From contig NZ_JAUSQU010000001.1 in NCBI RefSeq assembly GCF_030811455.1, positions 3,348,001-3,412,000 on the forward strand: 64,000 nucleotides of DNA, in the 5' to 3' direction. The notes below the pieces were generated by a model. The model was not told the origin of the DNA. It saw only the letters and a list, made by a program, of their open reading frames with translations, and made no database searches. The number at the start of each line of letters is the position of its first letter. The first letter of the stretch is position 1. Made by a program: the position numbers and the translations under genes. Shown piece by piece: positions 34,358 to 44,300 of this stretch. The DNA is from Streptosporangium lutulentum. Lineage in GTDB: Bacteria > Actinomycetota > Actinomycetes > Streptosporangiales > Streptosporangiaceae.

Positions 34358-35845
34358 ATGAAATCTTCGGGGGAAGTCATGGACATCATCGCCGCCTACC
34401 GCGAGGTAGGCACCTATCGCGGGGCCGCGCAGATATGCGGCACCACGCACAAGACCGTCAGACGCATCATCGAGCGCTCCCTGACCGGCAACAAGCCGAC
34501 CTGCCGCAAACGCCGTGAACACAACTTCGACGCGGTCACCGAACTGGTAGCCGGCAAGGTGCAGGCCACCGCGGGGAAGATCTCGGCCAAACGGCTGCTG
34601 CCGCTGGCCCAGGCCGCCGGGTATACCGGATCGGCGCGTAACCTGCGGCGTCTGGTCGCATCAGCGAAGAAGACCTGGCGGCGCGATCACCATCGCGGGC
34701 GGCGTCCGGCGATCTGGACGCCGGGCGAGATGCTGGTCATCGACTGGGGGGACGCCGGCGGTGGGTTGCACGTGTTCTGCGCGGTGCTGGCCTGGTCCAG
34801 GATCCGGTTCGTGCGCTTCGCCGACAACCAGCGGGCCGCCACCACCCTGGCCATGCTGGCTGAATGCTTCGAAGAACTCGGCGGGGTGCCCAAAGCGGTG
34901 CTGGCCGATCGGATGGGCTGCCTGAAGGGCGGCGTGGTCGCCAACAAGGTCATCCCGACCGCCGATTACGTCCGCTTGGCGACGCACTACGCCTTTCGGC
35001 CGGACTGGTGCGAGGCCGCTGATCCCGAATCGAAGGGGATCGTGGAGAACCTGGTCGGCTATGCCAAGCGTGACCTGATTGCACCGCACGCCCCGTTCGA
35101 TGATCTGACGGCGGCCAACGTCGCGGCGCGGCAGTGGTGCGCCGAGGTCAACGCGGTGCCGCACTCGGAGATCTGCGCGATCCCGGTCGAGCGACTGGCC
35201 GCTGAGCGCGAGTTGCTGAGCGCGCTGCCGTCGCTGCGGCCCGCGATCGGCAAGGCGCCGGCCACCCGCAAGGTCGACAAACTCTCATGCGTGCGCTTCG
35301 GCTCGGCCCGCTACTCGGTGCCGACCCGGCTGATCGGCGCCGCCGTCGCCGTCGTGGAGGCCGACGGGCGGCTGCTGGTCTCGGACCTGGCCACCGGTGA
35401 GATCGTCGCCGAGCACGTCCCGGTCGCTCCCGGCGAGGCAGCGGTCACCGACGCACACTACGGCGGTCCCCGGCCCGCACCACGCCGCCCCGCCCGACCC
35501 AGGACCGAGGCGGAGAAGACCTTCCTGGGACTCGGCCCGGTCGCGGAGGCGTTCTTGGCAGCCTCGGCCGCCTCCGGCAACACCCGCCTGGCCGCTGACT
35601 TGGAGGAGCTGGCCGCACTGCGTGCCGCGCACGGCGAAGCGGCCCTGCTGTCGGCGCTGGAGCGCGCAGTCGCTTTTCGCCGCTGGCGGGCCGAGGACGT
35701 GCGCTCGATTTTGGCCGCTGGAGCCGGAACCGCGCAGCCCTGCCCGGCCGGAGAGGCCCTCGTTTTGGAGCTGCCGCAGGTGCCGACCCGGCCGCTGTCG
35801 GCCTATACCCTCGACAAGCTCAACCAGATCGGGCAGGTGTCATGA
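34358..35845 (+). CDS. istA: IS21-family transposase IstA
   Basis: A 495-residue IstA. The N-terminal helix-turn-helix (IIAAYREVGTYRGAAQICGT) precedes the rve DDE integrase core with MLVIDWGDAGGG, FEELGGVPKAVLADRM and the Glu in DPESKGIVENLVGYAK. ATG 34358 (MKSSGEVMDI) is the family start; a longer frame begins at GTG 34301. Its stop overlaps the istB start (ATGA), which couples translation. Confidence 0.9.
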   Translation: MKSSGEVMDIIAAYREVGTYRGAAQICGTTHKTVRRIIERSLTGNKPTCRKRREHNFDAVTELVAGKVQATAGKISAKRLLPLAQAAGYTGSARNLRRLVASAKKTWRRDHHRGRRPAIWTPGEMLVIDWGDAGGGLHVFCAVLAWSRIRFVRFADNQRAATTLAMLAECFEELGGVPKAVLADRMGCLKGGVVANKVIPTADYVRLATHYAFRPDWCEAADPESKGIVENLVGYAKRDLIAPHAPFDDLTAANVAARQWCAEVNAVPHSEICAIPVERLAAERELLSALPSLRPAIGKAPATRKVDKLSCVRFGSARYSVPTRLIGAAVAVVEADGRLLVSDLATGEIVAEHVPVAPGEAAVTDAHYGGPRPAPRRPARPRTEAEKTFLGLGPVAEAFLAASAASGNTRLAADLEELAALRAAHGEAALLSALERAVAFRRWRAEDVRSILAAGAGTAQPCPAGEALVLELPQVPTRPLSAYTLDKLNQIGQVS

Positions 35846-36621
35846 CCGCGCCCGCTCTTCCGCCGCTGGCCGCCGACCTCGATGGCGGGCTGCGCCGTCT
35901 GAAGCTGTCAACGATCCGGGCTCTGGCACCGGAGCTGCTCCTCACTGCCCGCACGCAACGGTGGAACCCCGAGGAGTTCCTGCGCACGCTCATCGATGCC
36001 GAGCTGGCTGCTCGGGATGCCTCCAACGCCCGAATGAGGATGAAGGCCGCCGCGTTCCCGGTCATCAAGACGATCGAGGAGTTCGACGTCGCCGCCTCCT
36101 CGATCCCCCGGGCAACGTTCGACTACCTGGCCTCGCTGGAGTGGGTTCGAGCGGCGGAGAACTACTGCGCGGTCGGGCCGGCCGGCACCGGCAAGTCCCA
36201 CAGCCTCATCGCGTTCGGCGTCGCCGCTATCCAGGCCGGTTACAAGGTCCGTTATTTCACCGCCGCCGAGCTGGTCGAGACGCTCTATCGGGGTCTGGCC
36301 GACAACTCCGTCGGCCGCGTGATCGAGAATCTACTGCGCGCCGATCTGGTCGTCATCGACGAGGTGGGATTCGCTCCGCTGGACGATACCGGCACCCAGT
36401 TACTGTTTCGGTTCGTCGCCGCCGCCTATGAGCGCCGCGCGCTCGGGATCGGCTCGCACTGGCCTTTCGATCAGTGGGGGCGTTTCCTGCCCGAGCACAC
36501 CACCGCGGTCAGCCTGCTGGATCGGCTCCTACACCACAGCATCGTCGTGGTCACCGAGGGCGAGTCCTTCCGCATGCGACAGGCCCGCATCCGAGGCCCA
36601 GGACGACCCACCATGAAGTAG
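35842..36621 (+). CDS. istB: IS21-family helper ATPase IstB
   Basis: A 259-residue AAA+ ATPase that assists IstA in target choice. Walker A is VGPAGTGKSHSLIAFG (about residues 112-127), Walker B LVVIDEVGFAPLD (about 170-182), and the late motif HHSIVVVTEGESFRMRQA is typical of the family. Full length and coupled to istA. Confidence 0.92.
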   Translation: MTAPALPPLAADLDGGLRRLKLSTIRALAPELLLTARTQRWNPEEFLRTLIDAELAARDASNARMRMKAAAFPVIKTIEEFDVAASSIPRATFDYLASLEWVRAAENYCAVGPAGTGKSHSLIAFGVAAIQAGYKVRYFTAAELVETLYRGLADNSVGRVIENLLRADLVVIDEVGFAPLDDTGTQLLFRFVAAAYERRALGIGSHWPFDQWGRFLPEHTTAVSLLDRLLHHSIVVVTEGESFRMRQARIRGPGRPTMK

Positions 36622-36722
36622 TCAACTACGAAGAGCTGGGGACTTTTTCTTGGCCACCAGCGGCGACACGCACCTGGCCATTGACAGCCGACCACACGAA
36701 GATCACGAAAGATCGAGGTTAA

Positions 36723-36745
36723 GACCTTGACGCCGTGTCAAGGTC
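36723..36745. promoter_or_regulatory. Orphan MerR-type operator
   Basis: GACCTTGAC and GTCAAGGTC are perfect 9-bp inverted arms separated by 5 bp, the arrangement of operators bound by MerR-family regulators at promoters with long spacers. No intact MerR or target gene follows, so it is left over from a lost operon, or it drives an unseen transcript. Confidence 0.55.
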
Positions 36746-36906
36746 AAACCCGGTTTCACAAACTCGTAGGAGCCAGACATCAGGGCATGCGGCCCAGGCC
36801 GGCGACCGGATCGGTCCACAAGTAAGCAAGATGTCACCTGGACAGGCTCGGGAGCGGCGGACGGCCGGCTCGACATCCAGCGCAGCGCGTTCGGCGGATC
36901 GGAGAT

Positions 36907-37290
36907 CGCATGAACAACAGCGGCCCTGGGTGGAGAAGCGATCGTCGCATCCCCCGGTTCAGCGCCACAGATCGATTTCAGGCACTCTTCATGCCTTACG
37001 TGTTCGGCCTGTACCAGAATGAGACAGATGCGCTTTCACGCCGACCTGCACACGCACTCGAAACACTCCGGGGCCTGCAGCAAGTAGGAGGCGGCCAGGT
37101 CAATACTTTCCGGCAAGCCGAGCACGAGAGAACATCAGGCGTTCAACAATCGGGCCGAAGGCATCACGTACCCGATGAACCGCGTGAACAGCCGACGAGA
37201 GCGCCAGATGAACCGCAGGAGCGGTTGAGCGTCTGGGAACGTCATGTGCCGATCGGCGAGAACCTTCTCTACAGGGTCAAGGATCCGCCC
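36907..37290 (+). repeat. endoQ 5'-end repeat, copy R2
   Basis: Longest copy. The left flank matches R1 from 36907, the endoQ-like core is 37028-37084 (MRFHADLHTHSKHSGACSK, then TAG) and the right half runs to about 37281, ending with GATCGGCGAGAACC and TTCTCTACAGGGT. It lies between the IS21 copy and a small membrane-protein gene. Confidence 0.85.
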
Positions 37291-37435
37291 GCGGAGCAGG
37301 TCGCCAAGGTGAGCCGATCACGTACGAAGCCGATTTTCGGTGCTGTACAGGAATTTCAGACGCTACATGATTGGAACCAAAATCCGGCGTTGACCGTTTC
37401 ACGGTGTGGCGACTCTGCGGCACGGAGGAGAGTGC

Positions 37436-37804
37436 GTGAACAAGTCGAAACAACGATCGAACAAGAGGGAAAAGCGGCTGCGAGCGCAGCGATTTCGGAA
37501 CATGAAGGCACAGGCTCGGCGGAATACAGCGGACAGGAGCGTGTTCCCGAAGTTTGCCTCCTACACCGTGGTCGGTGTCGCCGCGATTTGGGGCGTGGTT
37601 CTTCTTGTCGCACCGGGACTCGAATGGCTGACAGCGGCCGGCATGGCTTCGATGCTGGTCTGCTTTGTCGCGTTGGCCATTCTAAGACACATGGGAATGC
37701 CGAGCAAAAACGGTCTGCCCATCAGCGTCGTCGCGTCGGTCAGCGGGATTATGGGAATCAGTTTCATAATCGTCTCAGAGATCCTGAAAGCCGGAGGATC
37801 TTAA
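37436..37804 (+). CDS. Small membrane protein with basic N-terminus
   Basis: A 122-residue protein. GTG 37436 has GGAGGAG about 6 nt upstream, a strong site. The first about 40 residues are very basic (NKSKQRSNKREKRLRAQRF). Three hydrophobic helices follow (VVGVAAIWGVVLLVAPG, then AAGMASMLVCFVALAIL and VVASVSGIMGISFIIVSEIL). I do not recognise the family. Its GC content is lower than that of its neighbours, which suggests transfer. It is the only intact gene between repeats R2 and R3. Confidence 0.72.
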   Translation: MNKSKQRSNKREKRLRAQRFRNMKAQARRNTADRSVFPKFASYTVVGVAAIWGVVLLVAPGLEWLTAAGMASMLVCFVALAILRHMGMPSKNGLPISVVASVSGIMGISFIIVSEILKAGGS

Positions 37805-37826
37805 AACGCGGTGAGATCCCGAAGAG

Positions 37827-37997
37827 ATGAAGGGTTCACCCTTCTTTGATCCCAACATCGGCCCGCCGACCAAGGCATGGGAGGCCGAACGCATCGAGTG
37901 GGTGCCCCTCGCCGACCGCCGCGAGTCGGTCGGCAAGAGCGACATCGTGAGCGGCACCAGCATGGCCACGCTGCTCTACGTCCTCACCGACTCGTAG
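37827..37997 (+). pseudogene. C-terminal remnant of a NUDIX hydrolase
   Basis: The 56 codons read PPTKAWEAERIEWVPLADRR, then ESVGKSDIVSGTSMATLLYV. This is the end of actinobacterial NUDIX hydrolases (ERIEWVPLxDxxxLIxKGEIVxxxTxxALLYxL). The NUDIX box and all upstream parts are missing. Confidence 0.6.
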
Positions 37998-38069
37998 AAA
38001 ACGAAGCGCTCCGACCATGGTTGAAGGTAACCACTTCGAGAAGTGACCTCCTCGCCGCCCCAGGTCGAC

Positions 38070-38390
38070 GCCACGGGTTGAGTTCAGGCTCTTTTCAGGC
38101 CTTGCGTGTTCGACCAGTGAGAAAATGTCACAGGTGCGCTTTCATACAGATCTGCACATGCACTCGAAATACTCCAGGGCCTGCAGTAAATAGCAGGCGG
38201 CCAGGTCAATACTTTCCGGCAAGCCGAGCACGAGAGAACGTCTGGCGTTCAACAGGCGGGCCGAAGGCGTCACGTACCCGATGAACCGCGTGAACAGCCG
38301 ACGAGAGCGCCAGATGAACCGCAGGAGCGGTTGAACGTCTGGGAACGTCATGTGCCGATCGGCGAGAACCTTCTTTCTCTACAGGGTTAA
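38070..38390 (+). repeat. endoQ 5'-end repeat, copy R3
   Basis: Core 38134-38190, starting GTG like the intact gene and reading RFHTDLHMHSKYSRACSK before a TAG. The right half is nearly the same as in R2 through the GATCGGCGAGAACC and CTACAGGGT marks, with a 4-nt TTTC insertion. R3, R4 and the intact gene share ACATGCACTCGAAATACTCC, whereas R1 and R2 share ACGCACTCGAAACACTCC. Confidence 0.85.
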
Positions 38391-38786
38391 AGGTGATCCG
38401 CCTTCGGCGTCTCGCCGCGCGTCGGGCGGCAAGCCGGCCCGGCTACGGCTCTTCGGCCGGTCCGGGCCAGCACCGCCCACGCGCCACGTTCACCAGGCGG
38501 ACAGCCGGAACCCGAGAACCTCTCCGGAAGTCACGACGATCCCTCCGTAAGGCTGCCGCACCGTTTCCGTTCCCCGGCCTGGCGGCCCTGCGGTACGGGT
38601 CGGCTTGCCATCGAATGGCCTCACGAACTCGCCGTGAGGCCACAGGATGCGGAAGATTCCCGCAGTAAGGTGCAGCCGTGTGACGGCTTGCGCTCTTCGA
38701 CCTGGCCAACACCCTCACCAACCTGGGCGAGGCGTTCCAAGTACGGGCCAGGGAGTTCACCGACGAACCTGGTCTTGAAGATGAGG

Positions 38787-39018
38787 CGTCCAGACAGGCC
38801 AGGCCGATCTCGTTGAACCGGTGGATCACATCGCGCCCGGTGTCCTCGTCGGCCCGCACCAGCTGGGCGATCACCGGCACCCGGTTCCCGCAGGCCGATG
38901 CCAACAACATCATCGCGCGCCGATAGCACACCGAGTCGGTGCTGCCCCGGCGCACGATCTGCTGTAGCCGCTGCCCCTCCTGGTCAGTCAGTCTGCGGAC
39001 GCGGACAGGCTCAGCCAC
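38787..39018 (-). pseudogene. N-terminal remnant of an IS630-family transposase
   Basis: From ATG 39018 the minus strand encodes MAEPVRVRRLTDQEGQRLQQ, RRAMMLLASACGNRVPVIAQ and DVIHRFNEIGLACLD, the helix-turn-helix end of IS630-family transposases. The DDE domain is absent. The 38391-38786 stretch beyond it shows no gene I can name. Confidence 0.7.
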
Positions 39019-39224
39019 CGCGCCTTCCAGCGGTCGGATCGGACGTCACCCCACATCCACCACCAACCCGGCGAACCCATGCGGTCACAGCACTAGCCGC
39101 GATGTCCCTCAGGCCGGCGTCGAGTCTGGCCTCGATGTCCTTGAGGACACTCTCGACGTCGTTGTTGTCGCTGGTCCAGTCCCCGGTGCCGGTGCCGGCC
39201 TTGGCCTTGTTTCCGGTGTCGGCA

Positions 39225-39674
39225 TCAGCCTTGGCTTTCAGCGTTGGCGTCGAGGTCAGCCTCAGCCTTGTTACTGGTGTCGGTGTCGAGCTTGTTCATG
39301 AGCTCAGGCTCCTCCTCGGCCCTCTGCTTGGCGACGGCGACGGCGAGGCTCTCAAGGTCGGAGGCGCCCAGATTGATGCTGACCCTCTGGGTAAGATTCT
39401 GCGACTGGCGCTGCAGCGACCGCTGGAACTGACGCTGCCAGCTTCGCTGGCGGTGCCAGGAACGCTGGAACTGGCGATGCCAGGAACGGTGGCAGGCGTC
39501 GTCGCAGTCGTCGTCGCAATCGTCGTCGCAATCGAACAAAGTGCCTTGGGTGGCGCTGGCGCTGGCTGTGGCGCTGGCTGTGGTGATGGCGGTCGCGGCG
39601 CCGAGGCTAACAATTCCGCCTGCCAGCACTGTGCTGACGGCGAATGCTGCGACGACACCCTTGAGCTCGGACAT
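39225..39674 (-). CDS. Exported protein with Asp/Cys cluster and His/Arg/Trp repeats, frameshifted near its end
   Basis: A 149-residue protein of unknown family. ATG 39674 has AGGGGAT upstream. A signal or anchor helix (GVVAAFAVSTVLAGGIVSLG) is followed by an Asp/Cys block (CDDDCDDDCDDAC, about residues 49-61) and a block of near-repeats (RSWHRQFQRSWHRQRSWQRQ). A helical tail follows. The next frame continues sensibly as KAKADADTGNKAKAGTGTGD and then DVESVLKDIEARLDAGLRDI, so a frameshift at about 39240 probably shortened a protein of about 200 residues. Acidic cysteines beside basic aromatic repeats suggest metal binding or a processed peptide, but no partner enzyme is nearby. Confidence 0.6.
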   Translation of the reverse strand: MSELKGVVAAFAVSTVLAGGIVSLGAATAITTASATASASATQGTLFDCDDDCDDDCDDACHRSWHRQFQRSWHRQRSWQRQFQRSLQRQSQNLTQRVSINLGASDLESLAVAVAKQRAEEEPELMNKLDTDTSNKAEADLDANAESQG

Positions 39675-40530
39675 GAAGTATCCCCTTTAAAAGGATCGAT
39701 TACCCCTACTTAAACGTTTCTAAATCAATTAGAAAACGTCTCCGATAATCCTTATGGATCATCTCTGCACAATCTTGATTTCCTCGCACATCGTTGGATA
39801 AACGGCGATCTTCATCTTCTTTTGCTCGATTACCCTCTTGTTGATGATATTGGACTTACCTATTAACTTTCGCATGTCTACGTCAAGTCGCAATATCATC
39901 AAGTTTGCGACCTTTTTGGCAAATAGTCACAATATCAATCATTAGATCTCGGATCCGATAGCTCGCATTATGCATCGAATTTTCCTTTTTGACATGACTT
40001 ATTGGGGCGAGACTTGTTCGCCACAAAATGCACTTGAATGCCGTTATATGGTGGACAAATTGTCTTGATCATCTAGCTCCGCAAAAGGCATTTATCCGAC
40101 ATGCGTACGATTTAATGAGACCAACTCTGGGTGCGGGTACGTATTCATGAGGAACGCCGCATTTTTGCCGCTCCACCCCGACCGACCTCCGCCGGCTTCC
40201 GTCGTATCGCGGCCGTCTTCCTTGACAGTCCGCGATCCGGTGTGGCGAGGTCGCGTAGGGCTCCCAGGGCGGAGCAAGTCTTGGGCGCGTGATCTGCGGT
40301 GGAGGGTGCGCCGCGAAATCAGTCTGGATCCACCGCGTGGATTCCGCCGCCATGCATTACTGACGGTACTGAAGCGCCGGGATTGCCGGCTGAAAGCGGC
40401 TCACCAGTTCGTCTCGCCCGCGAAATACTTCGCGCCCGGCGCAGAATGTCGCACTCCATTTGTCTCCGGATTTCCATCATCCGGTACTCAAGGTGTCCAC
40501 ACTTCAGGGGCAAGGCCCAAGGCCGGGTAG
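39675..40530. other. AT-rich upstream region of the Asp/Cys protein
   Basis: About 430 bp (39675-40105) is strikingly AT-rich for this genome, then GC rises again. It holds the promoter of the minus-strand gene at 39225-39674 and an imperfect palindrome at 39714-39738 (CGTTTCTAAAT and ATTAGAAAACG). A short open frame at 39970-40068 (32 codons) has no ribosome-binding site. No supported gene lies in 40105-40530. Confidence 0.55.
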
Positions 40531-40531
40531 T
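40503..40531 (+). repeat. Left inverted flank of a 6.2-kb IS cluster
   Basis: The sequence GGCCGGGTAGTTAG preceded by GGGGCAAGGCCCAA recurs inverted at 46730-46758. It includes a GGGGC-based palindrome. The two copies bracket the winged-helix fragment, ISAs1, IS4 and ISAzo13/IS3. Confidence 0.6.
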
Positions 40532-40722
40532 TAGCGTTTTCGCGGCCTTGGCAAGGGAGTCTGCGAGTGCGTCGTGGCGGTGTAAAGGCCGGAACCGATC
40601 TTGAGAATGAGGCCGCTTTCGGCCCATCGTGAGAGCTGCCGGTACATGGTGCCCAGGGTGATGTCGCCCAGGTGGTAGGCGATATCGCGGGGCCGCCAGG
40701 AGCAGGGCCGAAGCGTTCTCAT
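40531..40722 (-). pseudogene. Winged-helix protein fragment cut by ISAs1
   Basis: The minus strand reads WRPRDIAYHLGDITLGTMYR, then QLSRWAESGLILKIGSGLYT and a basic tail. It looks like a winged helix-turn-helix in which a recognition helix (LGTMYRQLSRWAESG) leads into a wing. The frame begins right at the end of the adjacent ISAs1 transposase gene, so the 5' part was lost on insertion. Confidence 0.5.
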
Positions 40723-41945
40723 GTTGTGAGACCGAGTAGCTGAAGGCCGTCCGTGGGGTGGCTGCGGTAGTGGTCAATGGCGGCGGCGATGTTGGTCCAG
40801 CCGATCAAGCGGGCCAGGCCGATGGCCAGGTTACGCAGGCTCGCCATGACCCGTGGGGCGGTGCCGGTCCGAACGCGTGAGGCGTCTTCGCGGTAGGTGA
40901 CGTCGCGGATGTGGTGCAGGGCCTCGATACTCCAGTGGCCGCGGATCAGTGTGGCGAGGTGGGCGTGGGTGACGCGGCCGGGCGGCAGGCTGGTGATCGC
41001 GTAGATCGTGACGATGGTGGTTTTGCCGGTGCGGCGGTCGGTGCGGCGGCGTTTGACCTGGATGGCCTGGGCGGCGTGGGGGAAGGGCAGGCCGGGCCGG
41101 ACGGTGCAGATCTTCATGCGGCGGATCTCGCGGCGGCCGTGGCCGCGGGTATCGGTGCGGTCGTTGAGCAGGGCGTGGCGCCAGGGCAGAGCCTTGAGCC
41201 GGCGGTGCAAGGTGGGCTGGTTGCCTTTGACGATGAATAGGTAATGGCCGCCGGAGTCGATGATCTGGCGGGCATGGGCGTGCTGGGTATGCAGGGCGTC
41301 GGCGGTGACTACCACGTCGGACAGGTCCAGGCCGGACAGCAGGGGCGCAACTGCAGGGATCTCGTTGCTCTTGGCGGTGACCTGGCGTTGGGCGACGACG
41401 GTCTGGGTGTCGTGGCGCAAGGCGGCCAGCAGGTGCACCGTGCCGTTGGCGGTGCGACTGCCGCGTAGGGTCTTGCCGTCGATGGCCAGGCCGGTCAGCG
41501 GTGGTCGGCTTTCGGGGTGGTCGGTGGCGGGCGGGCCGCCGGCGGCGAGGGTGGCCAGGTAGGTGCCGGTCGCGGTGTCGAAGGCGTCGCCGTCCAGGCG
41601 GGCGAGTAGTCGCCGCAGGGTGCTGGCGGCCAGGCGAACGGTGCCGGGGAGCCCGGCACGAGACAGGATGTCCGGGTCGTATCCGTGGATGGATCTGTTG
41701 ATCGCCGCTATGGAGGTGGCTCCGCTGAGTACGGCGAGCAGGGTTAGGGCCAGCAGTGGGCCGAGTCGGTAGCGACGTCCGCGGTGGCTGCGTGGGTCGG
41801 GCAGGGTGCCCAGTACCTCGGCCAGCGCGGGCAGATCGGTCGATGGGTCGAAAGCGGGGACGTGCTCCAAGTGGCGGGCGAGCACGTTGATCGGGAATGA
41901 TGGCACGCGAACGCGGCCCCTGTTCTTGATCGACTGGCTAGACAC
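40719..41945 (-). CDS. ISAs1-family transposase (copy 1)
   Basis: A 408-residue full-length transposase of the ISAs1 family. The N-terminal [20 protein letters not shown] is followed by the DDE core: [54 protein letters not shown] and the Glu in [20 protein letters not shown]. The frame is intact. It is related to but distinct from the copy at 51222. I could not fix its terminal repeats. Confidence 0.9.
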   Translation of the reverse strand: MSSQSIKNRGRVRVPSFPINVLARHLEHVPAFDPSTDLPALAEVLGTLPDPRSHRGRRYRLGPLLALTLLAVLSGATSIAAINRSIHGYDPDILSRAGLPGTVRLAASTLRRLLARLDGDAFDTATGTYLATLAAGGPPATDHPESRPPLTGLAIDGKTLRGSRTANGTVHLLAALRHDTQTVVAQRQVTAKSNEIPAVAPLLSGLDLSDVVVTADALHTQHAHARQIIDSGGHYLFIVKGNQPTLHRRLKALPWRHALLNDRTDTRGHGRREIRRMKICTVRPGLPFPHAAQAIQVKRRRTDRRTGKTTIVTIYAITSLPPGRVTHAHLATLIRGHWSIEALHHIRDVTYREDASRVRTGTAPRVMASLRNLAIGLARLIGWTNIAAAIDHYRSHPTDGLQLLGLTT

Positions 41946-42044
41946 CGACGATCATCAGGGGTCGCGTTTGTCATCTCCGCATCGGGGTGGCCTCTACTGC
42001 CAGCCCGCTGCAGGGCTGCGACCGTCTCAGCAGCCGAGAACGCC

Positions 42045-43551
42045 TCAGCCTTGCCGCCAGGAGCGGCTGGGATCTTGCTGGAGGAGGGCCAGGACCCGTT
42101 GTCTGCGGCGGTCGGTCAGTGCGGCCAGCCGGTCGTCTCGCGATACCGCGGGCAGGGGGGCCTGCGAGGGCGGAGCCGCAAGGATGGCGATGGACAGAGC
42201 GGTGACGGGGCGGCTGCGGTCGGGTCGGCCGTCGTCGAGCCGGTCGTTGTAGCGGGAGATCGGTGACGTGACCTTGCGGGTGCTCACCCGCAGGCGGCGG
42301 GGCGGAAGCAGGTTGGCCAGGAGGCGGCGCCCAATGGTCCCAACCAGAGTGATGCCGCAGGCGGTGATGCCGGCGGCCTGGACGACCAGATCGCGGGCCG
42401 TGTGCAGGGCGATGGAAAAACCGCAGCGGTCCGGATCGGTGCCGGGCCGGGACTCGGCGGCGTCGACCATCACCGTGCGAAGGAGCTGATAAAGCGTCAG
42501 CACCGACCACATCTCCTGCTCACACCCAGCCGGGTCGCCCGAGCGCAGTACTCGTCCCTGCATGATGGTGTGACGCAGCGCGTAGTAGGCCGACTCGTGT
42601 TCCCACCGCTGGTGGTAGAGCCTGACCAGGGCCGCAGCCGGATAACGGGCCGCGTCGGTCAAGGTGGTGACCAGGCGGTAGGAGCCGGTGAAGGTGGTGC
42701 CGTCCGCGCAGGTCACGGTTATGCGGGCTTCGACGATGCGGATCTGGAGGGTGCCGATCGTCGACAGGTAGGAGCCGTCGGCGAGCACAGTCAGGACGGG
42801 GGTGCGCCGGTTGCTGCGCAGCCGGCCCAGGGCTTGTGCGCCGGTGGCACTGACCTGGGTGAGAAAGGCATTGCTGTCGAAGCCTTTGTCCCATAACACG
42901 AGCATGTCCGGCGTCAGCAGGTGCAGCAGGCGCCGGGCATAGCCTCCTCTCGCCTTCGCTGGTGGGGCCGAAGACCGCGCCGATGAGGGCCCGGGTTCCG
43001 GTCTCGACGAGGGCCATCAGCTCCAGTTGGGGGTAGCCGCCGCGGCTTGGGCTGCCGAGCCAGGCCCGGTTGCGGGCGGTGTCGGGGGCCTTGAGTGAGC
43101 TGCAGCCGTCGAAGGAGACCGTGCGGTAGGGCCCGAATCGCACCCCGGGAGTTGAGGGTTGTGCCAGCGGCCCGCTTAGCACCTCAAACAGGCGGCGCAT
43201 CGGTGCGCTGCCGACCCGGCGGCGCAGGTCACGCAGGGCTTTGGCGGTGGGCATCACGACGGGCAGGGCGGTCAGCGAGGCCGTCAGTTTCTGCCAGACC
43301 AGCTGGTAGCCGATCTCGGGGAACAGGCACATGGCCAGCAGGAAGTAGACCCCGACCCGCGAGGGCAGAGCGCGCAGCCGGCGCTGCACTTTGCGTGTCT
43401 CGTGAAGGACCGCATCGACGAGCTCGAACGGCACGAGCGCGGTCAGCTCGCCCAAATGCCCGGGCGCGAACACCCCTTCGGCTGCTGGCCAGGGCGAGTT
43501 ACTCGTCTTGATAGCGCTGGACACAGCAGTCCTGGCAGACTCAGTGATCAA
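42045..43551 (-). pseudogene. IS4-family transposase broken by a frameshift
   Basis: Two frames make one IS4-family transposase. The N-terminal part starts at 43551 (SSAIKTSNSPWPAAEGVFAP, then GHLGELTALVPFELVDAVL) and runs to IGAVFGPTSEGERR. The C-terminal part continues in the next frame as GYARRLLHLLTPDMLVLWDK and later YHQRWEHESAYYALRHTIM with the catalytic Glu. The shift is in the purine run GAGAGGAGG at about 42945. IS4 elements do not normally use frameshifting, so I call it a pseudogene. Inverted arms CGGAGATCCAG (43552) and CTGGATCTCCG (43599) lie just upstream. Confidence 0.75.
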
Positions 43552-44300
43552 CGGAGATCCAGTTCTTCGACGGCTGGTTGTGGAAGATCACCTGTCTACT
43601 GGATCTCCGTTCCCACGTCCCGGGAACTCACGTGCTTGACAGCGCCACGAGCGCCTTAAGGGCTCGCAGATTATTAACACGCAGCTTTGATCTTCGGTAG
43701 CGGAATGATGCCTTCCACCGCGGCCAGATCGTAGAGAGCCTCCAGCGTTGGCAGGCGATGAGGACTGGGCTGGATGGTGTACCCGGCCTGCTGGAGGAGT
43801 TGCCGGGTCTCACGCATGCGCCGGTTGAGGGTTTCGGGCCGGACGGTGAACAACTCGGCGATGGCGACCTGGGGTAAGCCGAACCGGTAGTGGACAAGGG
43901 CGCTCAGCAGCCGGTCGGCGAGGGTGAGGATGGGACGGCGTCCGGTGCCGGGAGCGGCCATGCGCGGACGGTGCCCGCGTCGCTTGTCCAGGTGTGCTTC
44001 GCGCTGCTGGTCATGCAGCGTCAGCAGGGTGGCGATCAGGGTGTCCCAGCCCGGGCCGGTCAGTCCGGTCAGGGCAGGGTGACAGAGCCAGGCCAGGTCG
44101 GGGCTCGGCTGGTCGAACGGGTCCGGGACATCGTTGACCTGGGCGTAAGCCTGCGGACGCAGCGTGTAGTTCCAATCGCCGTGCCAGTCGTGACGCTGCA
44201 ACGGTAGAGCGTCCATCTGCCTGTCGCTGATGGTGATGCCGGTCGGGTAGTGGCCTTCCCCTTCTATCGTGGAGATCTGACCTAAGGAGAAGGTTGGGTC

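Larger units (their letters stand above)
34199..36686 (+). mobile_element. IS21-family insertion sequence
   Basis: A complete istA-istB pair bounded by TGTAAAAGTCCCCAC (left, 34199) and a right end whose complement begins TGTCAATGGCCAGG. Both ends carry several copies of subterminal GTGGCC/ATGGCC and AGTCCCC motifs, the multiple-repeat layout of IS21 ends. No target duplication was recognised. It lies directly right of the IS1380 copy. Confidence 0.75.

Noticed and set aside
39970..40068. 32-codon plus-strand ORF in the AT-rich region
   Set aside because: No ribosome-binding site and expected by chance in AT-rich DNA.
42900..42960. Programmed frameshift in the IS4 transposase
   Set aside because: A purine run exists, but IS4 elements are not known for frameshifting and no downstream stimulator is evident; a disabling indel is simpler.
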